Origin: Nitrososphaera sp.
Lineage (GTDB): Archaea > Thermoproteota > Nitrososphaeria > Nitrososphaerales > Nitrososphaeraceae
DNA: 20,934 nt
Direction of reading: 5' to 3'
Assembly: GCA_022545875.1 (NCBI GenBank)
Contig: JAKEIF010000059.1
Span: 1 to 20,934, forward strand
Shown here: positions 14,347 through 20,934 of the stretch, one piece after another
Layout: each line of letters opens with the position of its first letter
How positions within the stretch are numbered: position 1 is the first letter of the stretch
Notes under the pieces: model-generated
The model's database searches: none
Told to the model about the DNA's origin: nothing
The model's input: the letters and a program-made list of their open reading frames with translations, nothing else
Made by a program: the position numbers and the translations under genes

Positions 14347-15660
14347 TTACGAACGCAATAACGGTGGGACCTCAACTATGCTCGAACTCCAAGGGCAATA
14401 GCTTCCGACGGTTTCAATCCAATAATCTAAATCCTCTTCAATCAAGCTTGGCCTTCCGTCACAAAGCTCAATCGAAACTTCTGCCATCCTAACACTATCT
14501 GGTTCGAGGTGCCAAGGCCAGGGATTGTTGAATCCGCCATCTCCGCGAGCAAGCTTGCCGGTTATGTGCATAGAGTTCTTATGCTCATAGTTCTCTACCA
14601 GCAGCCTTGTCGTCTCCGCGTCAGTTACTCTTACACTAAAGCGCTCGCCCACTACATCGACTACGAATGTGTCTGAAGTTGTGATTGCAGCGTCTACGAC
14701 ATTCAAAATGGCTTGTATTACCACATCGGGCTGATCTATGTGGATGTTATGTGAGCTGTTTACGAGTATCTGCTCTCCTTTGGTGGATAGTTCAGCAAGT
14801 TGTGTGTGGTGTTCATGCATGCCCAACATCCTACCATTTTCATTATCAGCTGTGAGCACAATTGCAGGGATATCCTTCCAAGCTCCTTCGTATTTGGTAG
14901 GTTCTAGCGCTTCCGCAGTCACGGGCATAGCCATCAATTCATCTGCAGAAGTGGCGAATGTCTTGGAGTTGTAGTTTATGTGCAAGTAGGGTTTCAATTC
15001 TGCGGGTATTTCCATTCCAGCCATCGTGGCAAGGCTATCTTCATTAATCCTGAAATAGCCCAGGCGGGAAGCAAGTAAAGCATCCTGCATCATTTTTACT
15101 CCTGGTGCTAGATTCTCCTGCGTTAGAACCCTCTCATTTGCTGCATCCTCTAGCACGATACCAGCCACTTCATTTGGAAAATCTTGTGTAAAGAATCGGA
15201 CAGTATGAGCGCCGGAAGAGTGTCCAACGAGGACTAAAGGTCCTTGCTCGCCGGCGGCTGAAAGTAATGCATGCAGCTCTTCAGTGACTTTCATGTAAGT
15301 CCGAGGCTTTGGACCTGACTCGCTCCAGCCCATGCCAGCTCTGTCGTAACTGCACACTCTGGCATGTTTGGAGACGCTCTCTTGAACTTGTGACCAATAG
15401 AGAGTACCCTGTCCGAGACCTGCGTCTAGTATGACAGTTGGACTTCCTTCGCCAGTGCAGTAAATATGCATTTTATAGCCGCCGACATCAAGCAATCTAC
15501 CAGGCGGCGCAGGGTTACCAAGTGAACCAATTGGTTCGATAGATAGGAGAATGACAAACAGCGCAGCCACGGCGGCTCCACCATATGCAGAATATCTTAT
15601 TTTTCTAGGTTTAGCTTTCCAACCCTTTTCGTTCTTTTCTGAAGGTTTCTCGTCTGTCAT
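14347..15660 (-). CDS. Membrane-anchored alpha/beta hydrolase fused to a C-terminal BP74-like domain
   Basis: Residues 1-22 are basic and cytoplasmic-looking, 23-44 form one membrane segment (GGAAVAALFVILLSIEPIG), so the rest is probably outside the cell. The alpha/beta hydrolase domain (about 55-310) has nucleophile S148 in VGHSSGAH, the oxyanion region LDAGLGQG, an acid candidate in LTADNENGR and histidine candidates in SSHNIHIDQPD. Residues about 325-437 (TFVVDVVGERFSVRVTDAET, then GDGGFNNPWPWHLEPDSVRM) resemble the N-terminal domain of the calmodulin-binding protein BP74, a domain also found in bacterial secreted proteins. The substrate is unknown; ester or lactone hydrolysis is likely. 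ATTATAAG (about 15702-15710, minus) is a probable promoter with a 20-base leader. Confidence 0.8.
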   Translation of the reverse strand: MTDEKPSEKNEKGWKAKPRKIRYSAYGGAAVAALFVILLSIEPIGSLGNPAPPGRLLDVGGYKMHIYCTGEGSPTVILDAGLGQGTLYWSQVQESVSKHARVCSYDRAGMGWSESGPKPRTYMKVTEELHALLSAAGEQGPLVLVGHSSGAHTVRFFTQDFPNEVAGIVLEDAANERVLTQENLAPGVKMMQDALLASRLGYFRINEDSLATMAGMEIPAELKPYLHINYNSKTFATSADELMAMPVTAEALEPTKYEGAWKDIPAIVLTADNENGRMLGMHEHHTQLAELSTKGEQILVNSSHNIHIDQPDVVIQAILNVVDAAITTSDTFVVDVVGERFSVRVTDAETTRLLVENYEHKNSMHITGKLARGDGGFNNPWPWHLEPDSVRMAEVSIELCDGRPSLIEEDLDYWIETVGSYCPWSSSIVEVPPLLRS

Positions 15661-15789
15661 GGCAGATGCGTACTCAATCTCTGCCAGCGTTTCCTAGAAC
15701 AATCTTATAATCCTAATGCACTATCAGTATGTTGGTTGCACGTAATGCTCAGGCGCGTAGCAATCGACACTGTCCAGCTTTACAAACAA

Positions 15790-16701
15790 CTAATGATACC
15801 ACTCGCGCACTATCGATGTAGCCGCCATCCCTCCGTCATAGGATGCAGCAAGCGCCCCTATGGGCATTGTCTGGCGAACATCTCCAGCAGCATAAATTCC
15901 CTTTACGTTTGTCTGCCGCATTTCATCCGTTTCTACGTTGCCTTCACTATCCAACTTTAGACCCAAGTTTTCAACTAGTTTTTGAAGCAGCGGAGAGCGC
16001 CTTCTTGGAGGTATCCAGAAAAGGGTTTCGACTTCGATTTTTTCTCCTGAATCTAGTGAGATTGATTCTACTTTACTATCAGTGCGGTTTACATTTATGA
16101 TATTCCCTCTATGAATCGTAATTCCTAATCTGGACAATTCATCTTGGTATGACGATGTTATCTCTATATCAGAAGGTATGAAAACCTTAATTCTTGTCGT
16201 CCAATTCTGAACCATCTTGGAATTCACGACAACACCCCAGAGACGATCTCTGTTTTCATACCCATCACAAAAAGGACACGGAATAATTGTATCAGCCCAA
16301 CACTCGACAAAACCTGGGATATCTGGATAGACATCATGATATCCAAAAGCAAGAATCACTTTTCTTGCTTTAATCGATGCCCCACTATTATCTGTAACAA
16401 GAAATAACCCGTCTTCATTCTTGCTGACATTTGCTATCTTGTTCTTATGAAGTTCAGCAGAGGCGTACCTATCGATCTGTTGCCATGCAATCTTGCGAAT
16501 ATCTGCTGGCAATAGCCCATCTAAGCCCAGAAAGTTATGGACTCCATGAGAAGCTGCATTTCTTGGAGGCTCTGGATCATCAAAAACCATGATCTTTTTC
16601 CTTGTGCGAGAAAGGACTAATGCTGCTTGCAGGCCTGCAGGACCTCCTCCTAGAATCGCAACATCAATTTGTCCTAAACGATCATTTCTTTGGTTACCCA
16701 T
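15790..16701 (-). CDS. Thioredoxin-reductase-like FAD flavoprotein lacking the second glycine-rich loop
   Basis: The FAD domain is intact: AILGGGPAGLQAALVLSR (15-32), the E/D-containing VFDDPEPPRN, HGVHNFLGLDG, and GIYAAGDVRQTMPIGALAAS near the C-terminus. The CPFCDGYE motif carries the CxxC redox pair of the thioredoxin reductase/GliT-like group. Right after it, where relatives have a GxGxxG NAD(P)H-binding loop, this protein reads RLWGVVVNSKMVQNWTTRIK and appears to lack about seven residues. It may therefore use ferredoxin or F420 instead of NAD(P)H, or oxidise a dithiol with oxygen, as GliT-like enzymes do. The length of 303 is otherwise normal. It has its own TATA-like box (AGTTATATGTC, about 16730-16740). 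Confidence 0.82.
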   Translation of the reverse strand: MGNQRNDRLGQIDVAILGGGPAGLQAALVLSRTRKKIMVFDDPEPPRNAASHGVHNFLGLDGLLPADIRKIAWQQIDRYASAELHKNKIANVSKNEDGLFLVTDNSGASIKARKVILAFGYHDVYPDIPGFVECWADTIIPCPFCDGYENRDRLWGVVVNSKMVQNWTTRIKVFIPSDIEITSSYQDELSRLGITIHRGNIINVNRTDSKVESISLDSGEKIEVETLFWIPPRRRSPLLQKLVENLGLKLDSEGNVETDEMRQTNVKGIYAAGDVRQTMPIGALAASYDGGMAATSIVREWYH

Positions 16702-16771
16702 TATGGTCTCTCACAAATTAGCTCTGGATCTGACATATAACTACAGTGGGGAGCTGTAATTCGCTAATATT

Positions 16772-17677
16772 TCAATTGAAAGAATTCACGTAGTCCTTGA
16801 CAAAGCTTCCAAACGAATTTGGCTTTCGACCAAGAATCTCTTCAACAGTATTGCTGGTTTTTGATCTATTTCCCAATTTTGTTTGATGAAATTCCTCCAA
16901 GATAGCCTCAACAAGCCAATCTTCCGTACCCATAGCTTTCATCCCTTTACGTGCATCTTCTTCTGTGATGTCGATATAGGCTATTTTCCTGCCTGTCTGT
17001 TTGGAGATGACCTCTGCACATTGGCCATAGGATAATGCTTCCGAACCAGTACCGACGATAGCCCTGTTGTCGTATCGCGTGCCATTCGCTCTGATCAGTA
17101 ACTTTGCCGCAACAGCTGCGACATCTCTAGCATCTACAAAACTTACCTTGCCCTCTCCGGCAGGGAGAAAAATTGCATTTTGTGTTCTTATTGTATACCC
17201 AAAGTAATTCACGAGGTTTTGCATAAAGGCACTCGGACGTATGAAAGTGTATGCAATTCCAGATTCTTCTATGATTTTTTCTTCTTGTCTATGTAATCGA
17301 CCTATTAATATTCCTGGTTCAGCATCGGCTCCAAACACTGATTGCTTTACTATGTATTCAACGCCATGCTTCTTTGCTTCGCTAATCACCTTCAACGAGG
17401 TATCTGCCATGCGAAGTGAAGGCAAAGTTAGCAAGTATAGTGTACTTACATTGTGCAACGCCGCAGCAACAGTTTCAGGCTTGTTGTAATCCATTGTAAC
17501 AATTTCAACATTTTTCGCATATTGTGGGAGTTTGTCAACGTTATTTTGAGAATGAACTGCGGCTCGAATATCAGTCTGGACATTAGAAGAAACGGATGAC
17601 GCGAGTTGCTTTACTATTTCACTGCCGACATTCCCTGTTGCTCCGGTCACCAAAACTATCCTGTTTTGATTTGTCAT
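16772..17677 (-). CDS. NmrA-family NAD(P)-binding protein (atypical short-chain dehydrogenase)
   Basis: A 301-residue Rossmann-fold protein of the NmrA/atypical SDR group. It begins with VLVTGATGNVGSEIVKQLAS, whose GxxGxxG loop binds NAD(P). TMDYNKPETVAAALHNVSTL, VKQSVFGADAE and YTFIRPSAFMQNLVNYFG match NmrA-like proteins, and VSFVDARDVAAVAAKLL is the usual segment before the substrate region. The canonical SDR YxxxK pair is absent, as in NmrA itself, so it may be a redox sensor, an NAD(P)H:quinone-type reductase or a regulator. It lies upstream of the flavoprotein on the same strand. A direct repeat lies between its promoter and its start. Confidence 0.85.
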   Translation of the reverse strand: MTNQNRIVLVTGATGNVGSEIVKQLASSVSSNVQTDIRAAVHSQNNVDKLPQYAKNVEIVTMDYNKPETVAAALHNVSTLYLLTLPSLRMADTSLKVISEAKKHGVEYIVKQSVFGADAEPGILIGRLHRQEEKIIEESGIAYTFIRPSAFMQNLVNYFGYTIRTQNAIFLPAGEGKVSFVDARDVAAVAAKLLIRANGTRYDNRAIVGTGSEALSYGQCAEVISKQTGRKIAYIDITEEDARKGMKAMGTEDWLVEAILEEFHQTKLGNRSKTSNTVEEILGRKPNSFGSFVKDYVNSFN

Positions 17678-17686
17678 GTAAATCGA

Positions 17687-17707
17687 TGCACCGTTTATTG
17701 CACCGTT
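17687..17707. repeat. Direct repeat TGCACCGTT x2, candidate operator of the NmrA-like gene
   Basis: Two exact copies of TGCACCGTT (17687-17695 and 17699-17707) are separated by TAT, giving a 12-base period. They lie 10-30 bases before ATG 17677, overlapping the presumed TATA box (GTTAAATAACG, about 17704-17714) and start site. A protein bound here would block transcription. Confidence 0.45.
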
Positions 17708-17810
17708 ATTTAACTGATCACGATCTGGTCAGCTCGTTCTCGCATTTTTCCATGCTTGTTCCGCTAGCACCTTTCGCTTATTGATCTTGCCTGGTTCTAA
17801 CTCTTCGTCG

Positions 17811-18482
17811 TCAGTCGTTATCCGCCGCTGTCACATTGGCTTCAGAAGTAGCACTAGTCGAATTGGTCGATAATGGTATTCCACTTTCCCATCTCCACAT
17901 TTGCGTGTCTGTTTCGCCGTTTGGATAAATGATATCAGTTCCTGCAAGTATCATGCCATCAAATGGTGCCAGTGAGCCAGTTGAATTTGTGTGCAGGATA
18001 GCTGTTAGAATGCCTCTGCCTCCACCCTGTGGTGCTGCTGCAGGATCGTTGAACTGTATTATTTCATGAATTGTGGCCGTCATTGCCTCACCATTTTCTG
18101 CTCGAATAGTCGATGTTGCATCAGCAGATGACGTTGGAAACGAAAGAATCGCTGTTCCGCTGCTAGTGGTGTTGATCTGTGTGCCGTTAGGAAGAGTCAG
18201 TATGCCATTTCCAGAGTGTTCTGCGCTTATGTGTGTCTGGTTTATCGGAGTGGCGGCTCCAGGTGGTGCGCGTTCTCGATAGACTGGTTCTGTCGATAGT
18301 ATTATTCTGCCTGGTTCTTCCGGCGGCGACGTAGTTGTTGTGTTGGTGTCAGTAGGTATGTTTCCCATACCTCCCTGATTTGCCTCTACCGGTGAGGTAG
18401 TCATAAGACTATTCACTATTAGGATTCCTGCTATTGCAATTACTACAGCAGCCACAATTACGCCTATAATCAGGGCCTTCAT
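17811..18482 (-). CDS. Secreted or membrane-anchored, sequon-rich hypothetical protein
   Basis: MKALIIGVIVAAVVIAIAGI opens the protein with a hydrophobic segment that continues to about residue 25 and serves as signal anchor. The remaining 200 residues are rich in Thr, Ser, Pro and Asn with about seven NxS/T sequons, consistent with an extracellular N-glycosylated protein. A low-complexity TNTTTTSPPEEP stretch links the anchor to a beta-rich domain (GNGILTLPNGTQINTTSSGT, ILTAILHTNSTG, GMILAGTDIIYPNGE). I recognise no family. The start at 18482 is preferred over the longer frame to 18503 because a TATATA box is centred 30 bases upstream and 18503 would sit almost inside it. Confidence 0.65.
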   Translation of the reverse strand: MKALIIGVIVAAVVIAIAGILIVNSLMTTSPVEANQGGMGNIPTDTNTTTTSPPEEPGRIILSTEPVYRERAPPGAATPINQTHISAEHSGNGILTLPNGTQINTTSSGTAILSFPTSSADATSTIRAENGEAMTATIHEIIQFNDPAAAPQGGGRGILTAILHTNSTGSLAPFDGMILAGTDIIYPNGETDTQMWRWESGIPLSTNSTSATSEANVTAADND

Positions 18483-18505
18483 AATGCGGCAGACTTGGCG
18501 CAATA

Positions 18506-18517
18506 TTGTATATATGC
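18506..18517 (-). promoter_or_regulatory. TATA box of the sequon-rich protein gene
   Basis: GCATATATACAA on the minus strand, about 30 bases before ATG 18482. The remaining bases up to 18758 contain only a short AT-rich non-coding-looking stretch and a TTAATTAT element near 18730-18740 that fits the next plus-strand gene. Confidence 0.5.
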
Positions 18518-18758
18518 ACTCTCAAGAGCAAGATAACGGCCTTTAGGATAATCTGCCATCGCTATTCGACAGCTCATGGCACGCAAATCATACTGTCCGT
18601 CATTACCTTGGCGCGTCGTATTTTCACGCCGGTGGAAGTGAGGGTCGCTTTTTATTGGTACCGAGTATCAATCCCAGCCAATACAACCATGGCCCCAGCA
18701 ATGATGATCAACTATTGATTTTAGAACAATACTTAATTATCGCTATTCCTTCTGATAC

Positions 18759-19235
18759 ATGATGAAGATTGTCCAAACTTCTACTGCTGGTTCCCCGATG
18801 AGCGAGCAAAAAGTTAGGGAATTTTTGGGCAGTAAAATTAACCTTCAGATTGCAACCATTGGCAAAAATGGAGATCCGATAATTACACCGGTATGGTTTT
18901 ATTATGATCCAGATAATGAGAGAATCTACGTTATTACAAGCAAGACCTCTCAAAAGGCTACAAACATTAGGCGAAAGAATCTAATCTATTTCAACCTTGA
19001 TGAAGACAGTTTTCCCATGCGATGTGTGAAGGGCAAGGCTAACGCCAACATTTCTGAAGATCCGAAATTCAATGTTTCGGTAGTACGAAAAATGGTTCTG
19101 AAGTATCTCGGGAACACCGAGAACCCAACTGCAAAACAGATGCTAGATAATGCAGGAAGTAGCGACTCGGCGCTGATAGAATTAACGCCTCTCTATTACT
19201 CCGCATGGGATTTCACTAAAACTGTAGAAAGCTAG
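18759..19235 (+). CDS. Pyridoxamine 5'-phosphate oxidase-like (split beta-barrel) flavin/F420-binding protein
   Basis: A 158-residue split beta-barrel protein. QKVREFLGSKINLQIATIGK and GDPIITPVWFYYDPDNERIY are the typical first strands of the PPOX/FDOR superfamily. VITSKTSQKATNIRRKNLIY contributes the S/T-K-K-N-I-R cofactor phosphate contact pattern, and the C-terminal ALIELTPLYYSAWDFTK is also usual. Members bind FMN, F420 or haem; the TSxKxxNIRxN pattern is seen in the F420-dependent group, and thaumarchaea make F420, so F420 is my first guess. Two adjacent ATG codons (18759 and 18762) fit the TATA-like element; ATG 18798 is an internal alternative. Confidence 0.82.
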   Translation: MMKIVQTSTAGSPMSEQKVREFLGSKINLQIATIGKNGDPIITPVWFYYDPDNERIYVITSKTSQKATNIRRKNLIYFNLDEDSFPMRCVKGKANANISEDPKFNVSVVRKMVLKYLGNTENPTAKQMLDNAGSSDSALIELTPLYYSAWDFTKTVES

Positions 19236-19259
19236 CAGCATTGGAAAAGATGCAGGTTC

Positions 19260-19636
19260 GTGAATGCAAACAGCAACATGAGCAGAATTTACGTGTCCAA
19301 CTTTCGTGATTCGACCATAGGGGTGACCGACGGGGCGGAGAATGACAAGATTATAGAGACGATCGCCCTCATTCAATAAGTCTGGGAGAACATCTCGGTA
19401 CATTTGACTTGGCAGTGAATCAGGAGACAAACGAGATATTTGCAGGAATATCGAACAGATATCCGGGCCAGGTTGCAATCATTGACGGAAACAACGACAC
19501 TTTGACAAAAAAGATAGACGTTGGCGACAAGCCCATCGGAATCGGGGTGAACACCGTGACAGGGAAGGTCAATGTCGCCAACTCAAATGATAAAACCGTA
19601 TCTGTAATTGCAAAGACGACAGAGTGCAGGACGTGA
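19260..19636 (+). pseudogene. YVTN beta-propeller repeat protein remnant, frameshifted
   Basis: Two adjoining reading frames give parts of one YVTN-type propeller. From GTG 19260 to TAA 19377-19379 the frame reads MSRIYVSNFRDSTIGVTDGA and ends IETIALIQ. From about 19379 another frame continues with GTFDLAVNQETNEIFAGISN, VAIIDGNNDT, GVNTVTGKVNVANSNDKTVS and stops at 19634-19636. IYVSN and VNVANS are the repeat hallmarks. A single indel near 19377 would join them into roughly 120 residues. No signal peptide precedes the first repeat and a full propeller needs six or seven blades, so the gene is also truncated. Intact relatives are extracellular proteins. Confidence 0.6.
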
Positions 19637-19667
19637 AGTAACATCTCTGCACAGCAAGATTGCGGCT

Positions 19668-19781
19668 ATGCATCTCGCAATAGAAATTGAACGTGGAAAT
19701 GAAATCTATCCAGACGTCTTGCAGAATAGTCCTAGGATACCCTGGCGAGAAATACCCATGGAATTTCACCTAGAACAGTAG
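19668..19781 (+). pseudogene. Short coding fragment, possibly from a HepT/DUF86-type gene
   Basis: A 37-codon frame starting at ATG 19668, open upstream without a clear start, encodes MHLAIEIERG and YPDVLQNSPRIPWREIPMEF. The P.IPWREI core is what HepT/DUF86 antitoxin-toxin family proteins show before their GMRN(x)LxHxY active site. The catalytic part is missing, because the frame ends shortly afterwards. The match is short, so this is tentative; it may be chance. Confidence 0.25.
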
Positions 19782-19791
19782 CACGTGATAG

Positions 19792-20004
19792 TCAGGAGCT
19801 TTTCGTGTTGTTGCTCTGACCAGCATATTCAAGATTACCCGATGGAGGCATCTTTGGATTAGATGGCGCCTTTTTCCTGTCGTTCTGGTTTGCCGCCTGG
19901 ACTGGATCATCTTCTGCGTTCTGTCCGCGCTGTTTGCCTTTGGGATTCCTTGCCGTGTCTTGATCAACATAGTTGGCCTCTGTTTCACTTGATTCGTCCA
20001 CCAT
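19792..20004 (-). CDS. Small disordered hydrophilic protein (70 aa)
   Basis: MVDESSETEANYVDQDTARN and the rest of this protein contain almost no hydrophobic residues and are rich in Asn, Gln, Lys, Asp and Pro, so it is predicted to be intrinsically disordered. No domain, signal or cysteine is visible. ATG 20004 has a GCGATAAAAAGG (plus strand) element, i.e. CTTTTTATCGC, centred about 25 bases upstream, which supports a real gene with its own promoter. A stress-related or nucleic-acid-associated role would fit the composition but is only a guess. An overlapping longer frame (20063-19770, minus) looks like a shadow. Confidence 0.5.
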   Translation of the reverse strand: MVDESSETEANYVDQDTARNPKGKQRGQNAEDDPVQAANQNDRKKAPSNPKMPPSGNLEYAGQSNNTKSS

Positions 20005-20166
20005 CGTTTTTGCACAGCAAGCGATAAAAAGGCATTATCTGGGCACGTTATCGTCGGAAGCAAAATAGCTGTCCATCATTCTTTGCGAAACCGATTGGGC
20101 ATTCCGGGTGCTTTGTAGGTACAAGTCTGAGAATGAAACAGTCGTATATGGCAAAGCGTTTTGTAA

Positions 20167-20257
20167 ATGCATGAAGTTTCTTACTGGTCATAAATAAGGA
20201 TTAGATGCAACTGCATGTACAGATCACCCGGCTGTCATTAAATGCATTATTGTGCAT
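20167..20257. promoter_or_regulatory. Cluster of ATGCAT-type palindromes upstream of the two-gene unit
   Basis: Three related sites precede ATG 20269: ATGCAT at 20167-20172, ATGCA-AC-TGCAT at 20205-20216 and ATGCA-6 nt-TGCAT at 20242-20257. The last overlaps the probable TATA element (CATTAAATG, about 20236-20244). Dyad half-sites of the same sequence with different spacers suggest a dimeric regulator. The rest of 20005-20268 contains no gene. Confidence 0.4.
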
Positions 20258-20268
20258 AGATCTGTAGC

Positions 20269-20538
20269 ATGAATGAAGGCAATCGGGATCTACAACAAGC
20301 ATCTTCGCAATGGGCCGAGATAGTTGGACAGCTATTCGATAGGTTGACCGGTAAAGGAGCTTCTGTCACGTACAACTTCGACAACCTGGTTATAGATCTT
20401 CCCAAGGCGCGAGGTCCGGGAGGACAGGACATGGGGAGTGCAAAGTGGACTATTAATGGCAAGGTCGTAATCACTGCAGAGACTCACGAAACTTCGGAGG
20501 AGGCAAAGCAAAGGGCAAACATTACGACGGCAGCATAG
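20269..20538 (+). CDS. Small conserved-looking hypothetical protein (89 aa)
   Basis: I do not recognise a family. The protein begins with a helix (LQQASSQWAEIVGQLFDRLT), then a beta-rich part: ASVTYNFDNLVIDLPKARGP and SAKWTINGKVVITAETHETS. It is soluble, cysteine-free, with no signal peptide. The alternating pattern is like a small alpha plus beta-sandwich and resembles the neighbouring gene's first half, which also begins with a helix and then ISSAEAGGLSIDYGGEKAVS. ATG 20269 has a TATA-like box about 28 bases upstream. The next gene starts two bases after its stop, so the two form an operon and may interact. Confidence 0.6.
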   Translation: MNEGNRDLQQASSQWAEIVGQLFDRLTGKGASVTYNFDNLVIDLPKARGPGGQDMGSAKWTINGKVVITAETHETSEEAKQRANITTAA

Positions 20539-20540
20539 TA

Positions 20541-20934
20541 ATGCTAGGCAAAAAACACCTGCATATTGACGAAGCCGACCAGGTAGGCGAATGGATGAGC
20601 AAGGTCATAAGCTCGGCTGAGGCAGGGGGCCTTTCAATTGACTATGGAGGCGAAAAAGCCGTGAGCATCACCATCAATAATAGAACAGTCTCGATAGACT
20701 TGCTTGAGCCCGAATTTTTTAGGATACATGAGGACGAGACCAGCATTTTTGACAAGTTAAAGACTGCCACGGAATTTGGCCGCAAGTTGTCGGACAGTGG
20801 AACCACACTAGCATTTCTAAGAAAAGGCAAAGAGGCAGTACGATTAGGAAAAGATGCCAAGCCGACGTTGTCAAAGCTGATAAGCAGAAGCGACGATGTT
20901 CAGCTAACCGACGTAAAGGAATTTAGCAAGTTGA
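20541..20934 (+). CDS. Hypothetical protein, partial (runs off right edge)
   Basis: A frame from ATG 20541 stays open to the window end (131 codons). It begins MLGKKHLHIDEADQVGEWMS and has a beta-rich N-terminal half with AVSITINNRTVSIDLLEPEF, then a helical half with TATEFGRKLSDSGTTLAFLR, basic Lys/Arg-rich helices and a C-terminal SKLISRSDDVQLTDVKEFSK. No membrane segment or cysteine appears in the visible part, so it is presumably cytoplasmic. No family recognised. Start spacing of two bases after the previous stop indicates one transcript. Confidence 0.6.
   Translation, partial: MLGKKHLHIDEADQVGEWMSKVISSAEAGGLSIDYGGEKAVSITINNRTVSIDLLEPEFFRIHEDETSIFDKLKTATEFGRKLSDSGTTLAFLRKGKEAVRLGKDAKPTLSKLISRSDDVQLTDVKEFSKL

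Noticed and set aside
18506..18718. Plus-strand ORF of 70 codons between the sequon-rich gene and the PPOX gene
   Set aside because: Its start lies in the TATA region of the divergent gene and the composition is not protein-like; no promoter or family.
19770..20063. Minus-strand ORF of 97 codons over the disordered-protein gene
   Set aside because: Overlaps the better-supported frame at 19792-20004, which has the correct TATA spacing.

Overview
The window looks like chromosomal DNA of an ammonia-oxidising archaeon of the Nitrososphaeria (Thaumarchaeota), probably of the Nitrososphaerales. The signs are archaeal genes (deoxyhypusine synthase, class I CCA-adding enzyme, archaeal-type L2, an UPF0200/UPF0201 pair), thaumarchaeal small-protein families (a DUF6659-like protein, a DUF5679-like zinc ribbon, single C2H2 zinc fingers), and AT-rich TATA-like boxes about 26-30 bases upstream of many ATG/GTG/TTG starts, as expected for leaderless transcripts. 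No database search was possible, so all family names come from motif recognition.

Left half (1-13831) is mostly housekeeping. Two deoxyhypusine synthase family genes are divergent from a shared promoter region (1-1671). A small unknown gene (1672-2058, minus) and a GC-rich gene-free stretch that may encode a structured RNA (about 2103-2302) follow. A tightly packed RNA operon comes next: ThpR 2',3'-cyclic phosphodiesterase, CCA-adding enzyme and an atypical COG2112-like kinase (2383-5043). Then come an AlkA-type DNA glycosylase, a DUF6659-like protein, a stand-alone ribosomal protein L2, a small ORF and a VOC-fold protein. A redox/sulfur group follows: a siroheme nitrite/sulfite reductase overlapped by a tandem rhodanese, followed by the UPF0200 kinase and the UPF0201 RNA-binding protein (7972-11628). 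A zinc ribbon, a DrrAB-type ABC exporter (11886-13596) and a second zinc-ribbon protein close this half.

Right half (13858-20934) is more accessory in character. A tiny C2H2 zinc-finger gene precedes tRNA-Pro(GGG), which has C at position 33. Beyond the tRNA are a membrane-anchored alpha/beta hydrolase fused to a BP74-like domain, a thioredoxin-reductase-like flavoprotein lacking the usual second glycine-rich nucleotide-binding loop, an NmrA-type NAD(P)-binding protein with a direct-repeat operator candidate, a sequon-rich secreted protein, a PPOX-family protein, a frameshifted YVTN beta-propeller remnant, a possible HepT-like fragment, a small disordered protein and a two-gene unit of unknown function running off the right edge. 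Codon use here looks more AT-rich than to the left, which together with the gene debris suggests turnover or transfer next to the tRNA gene. I found no integrase and no duplicated tRNA end.

No CRISPR array, insertion sequence, rRNA gene or recognised defence island was seen. The most unusual items are the paired deoxyhypusine synthases, the reductase without its NAD(P)H loop, the hydrolase-BP74 fusion, the Asn at a catalytic-carboxylate position of the CCA enzyme, and the possible RNA at 2103-2302.
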